This document shows positions 14,999 to 22,125 of a DNA stretch of 28,073 nt, piece by piece. The notes under the pieces are model-generated. The model saw only the letters and a list, made by a program, of their open reading frames with translations, was not told where the DNA came from and ran no database searches. The DNA is from WTAW01 sp050124775 (GTDB taxonomy: Bacteria > Acidobacteriota > Aminicenantia > Aminicenantales > Aminicenantaceae): positions 1-28,073 of the forward strand of contig JASFEP010000012.1 in the NCBI GenBank assembly GCA_050124775.1, written 5' to 3'. Each line of letters opens with the position of its first letter. Within the stretch, counting starts at the first letter, position 1. Made by a program: the position numbers and the translations under genes.

Positions 14999-16525
14999 AT
15001 GAAACGAATGAAGATTATCATCCCTGTCGTGATCTCAATCCTGATCCTCCTGTGTGTGATCTGGATCATGAGGTCCAAATCTTCACCTCCTAACATCATC
15101 CTTATTTCCATCGATACACTCAGAGCGGATCATTTGGGCTGCTATGGATATGAGAGAAACACTTCGCCTCATTTGGACGATTTGGCCGAGGAGAGCCTTC
15201 TCTTCGAAGCCAATTTTGCTCCCTCCCCCTCAACAACTCCCTCACATATTTCGATGTTGACGTCTCTGTATCCTCTTACCCACGATGTGTTATCCAACCA
15301 GGAGCCCTTGTCCTATTCGGAAGATATTGTTCCTATGACACAAATTTTGAAAGATAACGGATTCAGGACCGCGGGCTTCGTGGGAGGTGCTGGAGTCTCT
15401 AAAATCAAGGGCTTTGACAGAGGATTTGATCATTGGTCCGAAGGTCGCTATATCTCTCCTCATCTGCCCGATGTTATGCAATGGATAGTAGAGAACATGG
15501 ATGAAAAATTTTTCCTTTTTTTTCACTTCTATGATGTGCATGCGCCCTATGATTTTAGAGACAATTGGAAGGAGATGTATCGCGATCTCAGCTATTATGA
15601 GGAACTGAATGCAAAATTCGATGAAATTTTAGGCAATGAAGAGCTTAATTATGAATATTATCAATCGCTGACAGATCCGGAGAAGTTTATCTTGCTCTGT
15701 TCCCATCTCATTCAGAAAATCCCTAGACCGATTGATAAAGGAGTGCGATTTGCCGCCCAAAGAGATTTATTTTCCCATTTATCAGAATGGCGCCAATCGC
15801 CAGACTTCAAAAAACAAATTCAGCTCCTTGTCGATTCCTATGATGCTGGCATCAAATACACCGACCATTTTATCGGAAAATTTTTCAGCTTCCTCAAGTC
15901 TAATAACCTTTGGGAGAATACGCTGCTCGTTGTGACATCCGATCATGGGGAGGAGTTTATGGAGCATAATATGCTCACACACGGGAATGCTCTTTACGAC
16001 ACATTGATCCACGTTCCCCTCATAATAAAAATGCCCGCATCGTCCGGTAAACATGCAAAGCGCATATCCCATCTATCCGAGCTCGTTGATATTATGCCGA
16101 CGCTCCTGGACATTTTGGATATTCCGTTTAAGGGCCAGATGCAGGGCAGGAGCCTTTGTCCGTACATCTATGGTCAAGAGAGAAGCGAGAAAAATATGGT
16201 ATTCGCAAGTTTTGAGATCGGGGACGCACCGAAAAAAAGATCCGTGCGGACAGAGCGATGGAAATACATCATTTTTGACATGGATTTTTCGGAAAAGGAT
16301 AAATTTTTCGATCTCATGAACGATGAACGGGAAAGAAGAAATTTGATTCGCCAAAAGAATGAGAATATCCAAAGACTGAGATCCCATCTCCGTGAACATA
16401 TGAGGGAATGTCTCGGTCTCTACACAGCAAAATACTCCAAAAAACGTAAGGACGAAAAAAGCTTTCCCGAAGAGCTGCAGAAAAGGCACTTGGAGGTTTT
16501 ACAAGCCCTTGGCTACATAAATTAA
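14999..16525 (+). CDS. Membrane-anchored sulfatase-fold enzyme, copy 1, with Thr nucleophile position
   Basis: The 508-residue protein has one N-terminal membrane anchor (about 5-23), placing the catalytic domain outside the cytoplasm. The alkaline-phosphatase-superfamily metal site is complete: D39 in SIDTLRADH, D315 and H316 in TSDHGEEF, and H328. The nucleophile segment reads T79-T-P-S-H83 instead of Cys/Ser-x-Pro-Ser-Arg, so formylglycine cannot form and classical sulfatase activity is unlikely. In phosphoethanolamine and phosphoglycerol transferases of the superfamily, a Thr in this position is the nucleophile. I therefore favour a phospho-transferase or phosphodiesterase acting on an envelope glycan; this is inference. 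It ends LQALGYIN, a tail shared with three neighbours. It is a tandem paralogue of the next gene. Confidence 0.85.
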   Translation: MKRMKIIIPVVISILILLCVIWIMRSKSSPPNIILISIDTLRADHLGCYGYERNTSPHLDDLAEESLLFEANFAPSPSTTPSHISMLTSLYPLTHDVLSNQEPLSYSEDIVPMTQILKDNGFRTAGFVGGAGVSKIKGFDRGFDHWSEGRYISPHLPDVMQWIVENMDEKFFLFFHFYDVHAPYDFRDNWKEMYRDLSYYEELNAKFDEILGNEELNYEYYQSLTDPEKFILLCSHLIQKIPRPIDKGVRFAAQRDLFSHLSEWRQSPDFKKQIQLLVDSYDAGIKYTDHFIGKFFSFLKSNNLWENTLLVVTSDHGEEFMEHNMLTHGNALYDTLIHVPLIIKMPASSGKHAKRISHLSELVDIMPTLLDILDIPFKGQMQGRSLCPYIYGQERSEKNMVFASFEIGDAPKKRSVRTERWKYIIFDMDFSEKDKFFDLMNDERERRNLIRQKNENIQRLRSHLREHMRECLGLYTAKYSKKRKDEKSFPEELQKRHLEVLQALGYIN

Positions 16526-16617
16526 CGGGTGTGGCTATGCTGTTCTGTCAAGAGCTTTGCTTATGATGCCAGGAAATTTAATAAAATTTTTGTAATGAAG
16601 GGATAAAAAAACCCGAT

Positions 16618-18144
16618 ATGAGCAAAAACGGAATTCTCTTCGTGATCGTTATGATTATTCTTTCTGCTTTTTTTGTGATCTGGCGTCTGGGTTCAAAGCA
16701 TCCCACCCCCAATGTCATCCTCATCTCGATCGATACTTTGAGAGCGGATCATTTGGGCTGTTATGGTTATGAAAGAGAGACATCCCCTCATCTGGACGAT
16801 TTAGCGGGGGAAAGCGTACTTTTCAAGAATTTTTTTTCACCCTCGTCGGCCACGAAACCCTCTCATGTTTCCATGTTGACGTCTTTGTACCCTTTGTCCC
16901 ATGGTGTTTTGTCGAACAGGGTAGATCGGGCATATTCTGAGGATATTCTCTCTCTTGCCCAGATTTTAAAGACCAATGGTTTCATGACAGCGGGATTTAC
17001 CGGAGGTGGGGGTGTTTCGGAAATCAACGGATTTCGCAGGGGGTTTGATTTTTGGTCCGAGGGCCATTATATCGCAACGCATCTTCCGGATGTAAAAGAC
17101 TGGATTTTGAACAACAAAGATCATAAATTCTTTGTTTTTTTCCACTTCTATGATGTTCACGACCCCTACATCTTTCGGGAGGATTTTCAAGAATTTTACC
17201 GGGACATTGATTTTTATAAGGAATTCCTTTCTCGAGCAGAAAGAAAAATAGACCTGGATCGAGTGACTTTTGACGCATATAACAGCCTGTCGGCCCAAGA
17301 AAAGATCGACTCCTTGGTGCTCCGAATGCTCCAAAGGCCTGCGGTGAACTTCGAGAAAGGCTTGGGTGTAATTGCGCGGAATGAAGTTTTCCAGTTGATT
17401 AGGGAATGGCACAGTTATCCAGAATACAGAAAAAAACTCCGTATGATGGTCGACTCCTATGATGCCGGGATCAAATATACAGACCACCATTTGGGGCATT
17501 TTTTCGATTTTCTCAAATCCTGTGGCTTATGGGAGAATACGTTGCTCATCGTGACTTCTGATCATGGCGAGGAGTTTATGGAGCACAAAATGGTCGGGCA
17601 TCTCCTCAATCTCTATGAAACATTGCTGCATGTTCCGCTGATTTTAAAAATGCCTCGGTCTCAAGATCTTGCAGGCCGGCAGATACTCGGATTGGCTGAT
17701 ATAGTGGATATAATGCCGACAACACTGGACGTGTTGCGAATTTCCTTTAAGGGGCAAATGCAAGGGCAGAGCCTTATGCCGATGCTAAAGGGAACAAACA
17801 CGCAAACGAAGAGAGCCGTTTTTGCTAGCATCGACAACAGGTACAATGAGGAGAAAAGATCCGTTCGCACCCAATCATGGAAATATATTATCTTTGATGG
17901 GGATCTCTCCGAAAAAGATGAATTTTTCGACCTAAATGGCGATGCCTTCGAGCAGAATAATTTATTGGCTGAAAATGAAAGAGATATTTCTAAACTCCAA
18001 CAGTATCTCATCGATCACATGAGGGATTGCACAGGGATATACGCTTTGAGATATTCCAAGAATCGAAAGAAGGCGAGTGACTTTTCAGAAGAAGCCCAAA
18101 AGCGGCACCTTGAGATCATGCGCGCTCTCGGGTATATCCATTAG
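16618..18144 (+). CDS. Membrane-anchored sulfatase-fold enzyme, copy 2, with Thr nucleophile position
   Basis: This 508-residue protein aligns with the preceding gene end to end, apparently without gaps: D39, T79, P81, S82, H83, D315, H316 and H328 fall at identical positions. Between residues 31 and 100 I count 56 identities in 70. The nucleophile segment is T-K-P-S-H, again lacking Cys/Ser at the first position and Arg at the fifth. A single N-terminal anchor (about 5-22) is present. The middle of the protein (about 185-265) is the most diverged part and is where acceptor specificity could differ. A 92-nt gap separates the two copies, with only a weak promoter-like pair. It ends MRALGYIH. 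Confidence 0.85.
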   Translation: MSKNGILFVIVMIILSAFFVIWRLGSKHPTPNVILISIDTLRADHLGCYGYERETSPHLDDLAGESVLFKNFFSPSSATKPSHVSMLTSLYPLSHGVLSNRVDRAYSEDILSLAQILKTNGFMTAGFTGGGGVSEINGFRRGFDFWSEGHYIATHLPDVKDWILNNKDHKFFVFFHFYDVHDPYIFREDFQEFYRDIDFYKEFLSRAERKIDLDRVTFDAYNSLSAQEKIDSLVLRMLQRPAVNFEKGLGVIARNEVFQLIREWHSYPEYRKKLRMMVDSYDAGIKYTDHHLGHFFDFLKSCGLWENTLLIVTSDHGEEFMEHKMVGHLLNLYETLLHVPLILKMPRSQDLAGRQILGLADIVDIMPTTLDVLRISFKGQMQGQSLMPMLKGTNTQTKRAVFASIDNRYNEEKRSVRTQSWKYIIFDGDLSEKDEFFDLNGDAFEQNNLLAENERDISKLQQYLIDHMRDCTGIYALRYSKNRKKASDFSEEAQKRHLEIMRALGYIH

Positions 18145-18160
18145 CCTGAACTATTCATAA
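18145..18160 (+). repeat. Recurrent 16-nt element, copy at the end of sulfatase-fold gene 2
   Basis: CCTGAACTATTCATAA begins at the first base after the stop codon. It matches 9492-9507 at 15 of 16 positions and the inverted copy at 18397-18412 at 13 of 16. Confidence 0.55.
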
Positions 18161-18330
18161 CAAATGCCGATGCCATGTGTTATAAAAGATATATCAGTCA
18201 TGACCATAATTCTTGCAATACCTCACATTGACATTTCTGTTTTCGTCGGTATTTATACGAATAATCGGCATTCTTTACCTATCGGCGAGCCGATATCACC
18301 GGGTTAGGTTGGGTCGGGATCTGCATCGTT

Positions 18331-18371
18331 GCAAAGGATTTGCAGCAGACGACTACAGCTGCATCCTTTGC
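18331..18371. repeat. Stem-loop in the convergent intergenic region
   Basis: GCAAAGGAT-TT-GCAGC (18331-18346) pairs with GCTGC-ATCCTTTGC (18358-18371), giving 14 base pairs with a 2-nt bulge and an 11-nt loop. It could serve as a two-way terminator stem, though no T-tract is next to it. Confidence 0.55.
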
Positions 18372-18396
18372 GCCTCGCATCTACGGCAACCTCGAG

Positions 18397-18412
18397 TCAT
18401 GAATAATCCAGG
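18397..18412 (-). repeat. Recurrent 16-nt element, inverted copy
   Basis: The minus-strand reading is CCTGGATTATTCATGA. It matches 18145-18160 at 13 of 16 positions in the opposite orientation, so the two copies look like imperfect terminal inverted repeats. Confidence 0.45.
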
Positions 18413-18468
18413 TTAGTTGAGTCCACGGCTGGTTGAATCGATCGGCATCCTCTTCGTAAAAGCGACGG

Positions 18469-19851
18469 TCAGAAATAGCCCAATCCCTCCAATTGGTTCT
18501 TTAGAGATTCCGGTAAGTCTTCATAGGGAAGATGATCTTCTCTGTTTTGTCTTAAAATCTCTTCCAATCGCTCCGAGAGTTTTTTGACAACATCCGGGAA
18601 TTCATTCCATAGATTCCGCCCAACAGGGTCGTTACGATCGAGCAGAAAGTCCGGTTCATTCAAGGGAAATTTGTCAGAATGATCTTTTGGGGACTTGCTG
18701 GCGATGTGTTTGGCCGGGTCCTTTTCGGATTTGATATACAGCCAGTCTTTAGTCCTTATGGATCTTTGATAATTGTGGGCATGTTCGCAGATGGCATACT
18801 CATTGGCGGATGAGTCTGCCTCCGAAATTAATGGCCAGAGATTTTTTCCCCGGAATTTTTCAGGAACAGCCTGTTGGAGTCTATTCAAAATTGTTGGAGC
18901 AACATCTATGTGTTGGACGATGTCCTTTATCTGCGTTCCGGCCCACTCGTTGTCAAAATCTTTCAGAATCAATGGGACATGGGTCGTGGTGTCAAAAAGT
19001 TTCCTGTGATGGCAGTAGACACCGTGTTCGTTTAGATTCTCTCCATGATCCGACGTGACCACAATGAGTGTATCGTCGTATACCCCCATGAGCTTCAGCT
19101 GTTCGAAAAGACATCCCAGTTCTTTGTCGATATAACGCAGAGCTGTTCTATAGAGGCGGGGGAAGTAGCTAATGTCATAGAAAACCTCGGCCATAGGACT
19201 TCTGGCGAGAGGGTTGAAAAGATCCTGTTCGTCAAGTTGTTCTCTCAATGACGATGAAGCCGAATGGAGTTTTTCAAGATCGGGGAAGTCCTCCTGGATA
19301 AAATTGTTGGGTGCATAGTAGGGGATATGAGCATCGAAAAAATGGATCCAAAGAAAACAGTTGTTTTTTTGGGAGGCTTGTTCCATCCATTTGAGGCTGG
19401 ATTGTGTGAGTGCGGTGGCGTCTTGTCTGTTCAGGCGCAGAAATTTTCTGAGACCCGGATATCGAGAGGACAACTTAAGGACAGATTGATAGATGCTTTT
19501 GCCTAACGGAAAACGGTTATCAAACTCCTGTCCCAGTGAATATTGGATAAATAACATTCCTGTGTACGCAGCTGTTGCCCAGTTGTTTTTCTGGAGAATT
19601 TTTGGAAGACTTTCCGGTGAAAGCGGAGAGGAACGTGTGTTGCTATAGAGGCCATGTGTTGCCAAATAATTCGAGGTGAATATGGAGTACAAAGAAGGGA
19701 TCGTTGTATTGGCCTGACAATAAGCCTGTTCGAATGTTATCCCATCCCGGCACAAATTATCCATGTTGGGAGTTTGGGCTTGCGAACCCAAAATATGGTC
19801 CGCCCGTCCGCAGTCAATGGTGATAAGCAAAACATGATGTTTCTTATTCAT
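18469..19851 (-). CDS. Cytosolic sulfatase-fold enzyme with Thr nucleophile position
   Basis: The 460-residue protein starts directly in the first core strand (VLLITIDCGRADH at 7-19), with no signal peptide or anchor. This differs from the two copies upstream. Superfamily residues are D13, D268 and H269 in TSDHGENLNEHG, and H281/H282. The nucleophile segment is T50-I-P-S-L54, so Cys/Ser and Arg of the formylglycine motif are missing. Activity as a phosphoesterase or phospho-transferase is possible; a sulfatase is unlikely. It overlaps the upstream GT2 gene by 4 nt (ATGA), which indicates translational coupling and a shared task, perhaps on the cytosolic lipid-linked glycan. The C-terminus is LEGLGYF, resembling the tails of the other superfamily members here. 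Confidence 0.82.
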   Translation of the reverse strand: MNKKHHVLLITIDCGRADHILGSQAQTPNMDNLCRDGITFEQAYCQANTTIPSLYSIFTSNYLATHGLYSNTRSSPLSPESLPKILQKNNWATAAYTGMLFIQYSLGQEFDNRFPLGKSIYQSVLKLSSRYPGLRKFLRLNRQDATALTQSSLKWMEQASQKNNCFLWIHFFDAHIPYYAPNNFIQEDFPDLEKLHSASSSLREQLDEQDLFNPLARSPMAEVFYDISYFPRLYRTALRYIDKELGCLFEQLKLMGVYDDTLIVVTSDHGENLNEHGVYCHHRKLFDTTTHVPLILKDFDNEWAGTQIKDIVQHIDVAPTILNRLQQAVPEKFRGKNLWPLISEADSSANEYAICEHAHNYQRSIRTKDWLYIKSEKDPAKHIASKSPKDHSDKFPLNEPDFLLDRNDPVGRNLWNEFPDVVKKLSERLEEILRQNREDHLPYEDLPESLKNQLEGLGYF

Positions 19852-20792
19852 GGATGGCGACTCATCATCGTGTTCAATCTTTCCAAGGACACAATACGTT
19901 TCTTTTGGATTTCTTTTCTTTTCTTAAAAAAATAGGGAAGTCTTCTTAAAGCCTCAAACCTTCCTCTTATGGCTGAAATGGGATGGGGGTATATCCACAG
20001 GGTTGAAAAAAATACAAGGGCGATCATCAGAATGTTCCTCGACAGCAAGCCGAGCGGGTAGTTCTTGATGATGGTAATGACTGCATTCCTATTCGTTCTG
20101 AATATAAAGCCGGGGCTGCCCACGGCAATGGAAGCGCCCACATGGTGATAGACGATCGCTGTCGGTACGAAAAAGCATCTCAAGCCGAGCAGCTGGGCCC
20201 TGAAATTCAGGTCGCCATCCGTACTTTGGTCACCGAGATCATCGTCGAACAATCCCACGCGATCAAAAAATACTCTTCTGTAGATGGATGCCGCTGCGCA
20301 AGCTCCGAAGATCTCACGGGGAACTCGGAATTTTCCGCCATCCCTTTCGCCCGAACCTATCTTGAATGAAGCACCTCCCCTCAGGAAGCCATCGCCGGCA
20401 GAATCGATAATATCCCGCTCCTTAAAATAAAGTAGTTTTGATGCACAGAAGTCGATCTCCGGATGGCTCTCGAATGTCTTGATCAGTTGCTCGAGCCATC
20501 TTGGGTCCGCCTCTGTATCTTGGTTAAGGAGAGCGACATAGTCTCCTTTTGCGACCTTGATCCCAGCATTGACGGCTCCGCTAAAATTTGTGTTTCTTCC
20601 TAACAAGATGAGCTTGACTTCAGGGTAATTTTCCCTCACAAAAGTCGTGCTGCCGTCGGTCGATCCATTGTCCACAACAATAACGGTGAAATCCTTGTAG
20701 AATTGTCTTTTCAAGGATGTCAAACAAACGTCTAAAAAGGCCCTGCCATTCCAACAAGGGATCACGACATCAACGGATTTTTTAGGGATCAT
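19848..20792 (-). CDS. GT2-family glycosyltransferase (rhamnosyltransferase-like)
   Basis: The 314-residue protein has the GT-A fold of family 2. VDVVIPCWNG is at 7-16, the nucleotide-sugar loop VVDNGSTDGS at 39-48, and NQDTEAD near 94-100 replaces the usual NPD/DxD segment. The GDQSTDGDLNFRA region corresponds to the acceptor-side motif (usually ED-x-D). A hydrophobic stretch at about 255-272 near the C-terminus probably associates it with the membrane. Such enzymes add a sugar from NDP- or GDP-sugar to a lipid-linked glycan on the cytosolic face, commonly rhamnose in this subgroup; the sugar is not certain. The start has no clear Shine-Dalgarno, but the first strand begins at residue 7, so little room exists for another start. 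It shares a promoter with the overlapping sulfatase-fold gene. Confidence 0.88.
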   Translation of the reverse strand: MIPKKSVDVVIPCWNGRAFLDVCLTSLKRQFYKDFTVIVVDNGSTDGSTTFVRENYPEVKLILLGRNTNFSGAVNAGIKVAKGDYVALLNQDTEADPRWLEQLIKTFESHPEIDFCASKLLYFKERDIIDSAGDGFLRGGASFKIGSGERDGGKFRVPREIFGACAAASIYRRVFFDRVGLFDDDLGDQSTDGDLNFRAQLLGLRCFFVPTAIVYHHVGASIAVGSPGFIFRTNRNAVITIIKNYPLGLLSRNILMIALVFFSTLWIYPHPISAIRGRFEALRRLPYFFKKRKEIQKKRIVSLERLNTMMSRHP

Positions 20793-20885
20793 TTGTTTTG
20801 AAAAGAGCTGTTCTATCCTTACGCTTCGGGTGCCGATTTTTTGGGAAAAGGAACGGACTTTGTGAGAAAGATCTCATAGCTCATG

Positions 20886-20914
20886 TTTATAGCATAGGCG
20901 CAACAGACGGTCAA
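20886..20914 (-). promoter_or_regulatory. Candidate sigma70-like promoter for the GT2/sulfatase-fold pair
   Basis: On the minus strand TTGACC (20914-20909) is followed after 17 nt by TATAAA (20891-20886). Each box differs from consensus at one position. The leader before the ATG at 20792 would be about 85-90 nt. Confidence 0.6.
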
Positions 20915-20961
20915 TATCAGGATTGTCCGCCCGCAGCATTTTAGGATTTTCCTTTGTAGAA

Positions 20962-20990
20962 TTGACATTCTCCACCTGGAGTTAGAGAAT
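20962..20990 (+). promoter_or_regulatory. Candidate sigma70-like promoter for the radical SAM gene
   Basis: A perfect TTGACA (20962-20967) is followed after 17 nt by GAGAAT (20985-20990), which matches the -10 at four of six positions. The leader to the ATG at 21069 would be about 70 nt. It is divergent from the promoter at 20886-20914. Confidence 0.45.
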
Positions 20991-21068
20991 GGATGAAAAG
21001 AGTGTTTGCATGGTCAATGAGAGAATATGGAAGGATTCAAAGCGTAACCACCATAGACTGGATGTAAT

Positions 21069-22022
21069 ATGTTGAGCGTTTTGAAAAAACCTTTTGTTCG
21101 GAAGCTAGGTTCGAAGCTGATCGCTTTTCCTCCCATGAAAAGAATCTTGAGTTGGATCCCTTGGCACTCTTTGATCTCCCGTCCCCCTATGGTCAGCATC
21201 GAGATAACAAATGCCTGCAATCTCGAGTGCATTATGTGTGCGCGCAACAAAATGTCGAGGGATGTGGGATTTATGGACTTTGATTTATACTGCAAGATCA
21301 TTGACGAATGCGCAGAGCGAAAACCTGTCGTTTTGCTGCCTCAGGGATTTGGAGAATCATTGCTGCACCCCCGGTGGGTGGAGATGATCAAATACGCCAA
21401 GGATCGGTCTGTTGAGCCTATCGTTTTGATCACAAATGGAACTGTTCTCAATGAAAAAAATATCAGTGCCCTCTTGGATCTGGAGCTGGATCAGGTGGTT
21501 ATCAGTATCGATGGAGTCAATAAAAATACCTTTGAGAGGATCCGAAGGGGAGCCGATTTTGAACGCGTGACTGAGAATGTGATGCGCTTGATCGAGTTCC
21601 GGAAAGAAAGGAATGTGAACAAGCCGTCGATCAACCTCAGAATCATTCAAATGAAGGAAACAGAGGCAGAGATTGAACCCTTTTTTGAGAAATGGCAGCC
21701 ATTGCTCGGTCCCGGAGATGAAGTCTCCGTCAATGCATACAACACATGGGCCGGTGCCGTTGAGGACAGGAGCGTAAAGGAAAAGCGAATTCCAGAAACC
21801 AAACCCTGCAAACAACTCTGGAAAATGTGTTTTATCTACTGGAATGGAGATGTTGCTCCCTGTTGTGTTGACTACGACGGGGAGTTGGTTATCGGGAATG
21901 TTAGAGATTCTTCCATCGCCGATATATGGAGAAGCAAAAAACTGAGAGAAATGAGACGCACACACCTGTGCGGCCGCCGCGATAAATACCCCTTATGTGC
22001 ACGTTGCCCTGAAAGCGGTTAG
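21069..22022 (+). CDS. Radical SAM protein with SPASM domain
   Basis: The 317-residue protein carries the radical SAM cluster motif CNLECIMC (C50, C54, C57), which holds the 4Fe-4S cluster that cleaves S-adenosylmethionine. The GE-type motif is GFGES at 93-97 and the barrel continues with ITNGT and VISIDGV. The C-terminal SPASM domain has C247, C254, C265, C266, C301, C310 and C313 to bind additional iron-sulfur clusters. SPASM enzymes include peptide maturases, sulfatase-activating enzymes (anSME) and sugar-modifying dehydrogenases. No small precursor peptide gene is seen nearby, and the sulfatase-fold neighbours lack the target Cys/Ser, so a sugar or glycolipid modification is more likely here. 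That is inference. The cell must be able to keep such clusters intact, which suits an anaerobe. Confidence 0.9.
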   Translation: MLSVLKKPFVRKLGSKLIAFPPMKRILSWIPWHSLISRPPMVSIEITNACNLECIMCARNKMSRDVGFMDFDLYCKIIDECAERKPVVLLPQGFGESLLHPRWVEMIKYAKDRSVEPIVLITNGTVLNEKNISALLDLELDQVVISIDGVNKNTFERIRRGADFERVTENVMRLIEFRKERNVNKPSINLRIIQMKETEAEIEPFFEKWQPLLGPGDEVSVNAYNTWAGAVEDRSVKEKRIPETKPCKQLWKMCFIYWNGDVAPCCVDYDGELVIGNVRDSSIADIWRSKKLREMRRTHLCGRRDKYPLCARCPESG

Positions 22023-22058
22023 GTGTCGGAATGCCGATGATCTCCAGAGGCAAACATA

Positions 22059-22086
22059 TTGACCCCGGAATGGAGAATAATATACT
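22059..22086 (+). promoter_or_regulatory. Candidate sigma70-like promoter upstream of the fourth superfamily enzyme
   Basis: TTGACC (22059-22064) and TATACT (22081-22086) are 16 nt apart; each box matches consensus at five of six positions. Transcription would start near 22093, which leaves only about 9 nt before the ATG at 22102 but about 33 nt before the TTG at 22126. Confidence 0.55.
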
Positions 22087-22113
22087 ATACCTTCTATTTA
22101 GATGTGTGCTTTG

Positions 22114-22120
22114 AAGGAGG
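22114..22120 (+). promoter_or_regulatory. Strong ribosome binding site that points to a TTG start at 22126
   Basis: AAGGAGG ends 5 nt before the in-frame TTG at 22126. The ATG at 22102 lies upstream of this site and has no ribosome binding site of its own. Confidence 0.6.
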
Positions 22121-22125
22121 CTCCT

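Larger units (their letters stand above)
18145..18468. other. 324-nt structured intergenic region between convergent genes
   Basis: No credible gene is present. The region is framed by two inverted copies of a 16-nt element (18145-18160 and 18397-18412). It contains a hairpin with 6-bp arms TATCGG/CCGATA around CGAG (18280-18295) and a larger stem-loop at 18331-18371. It separates the plus-strand operon end from the minus-strand sulfatase-fold gene, so it may act in transcription termination, or it may be a small non-autonomous repeat element. No T-run follows either stem. Confidence 0.5.

Noticed and set aside
18228..18259. TTGACA in the 18145-18468 gap as a promoter
   Set aside because: The best -10-like sequence (TATACG) is 20 nt away and no plus-strand gene follows.
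14999..19851. Annotation of the three enzymes as true arylsulfatases
   Set aside because: The position that must be Cys or Ser for formylglycine is Thr in all three and the following Arg is His or Leu.
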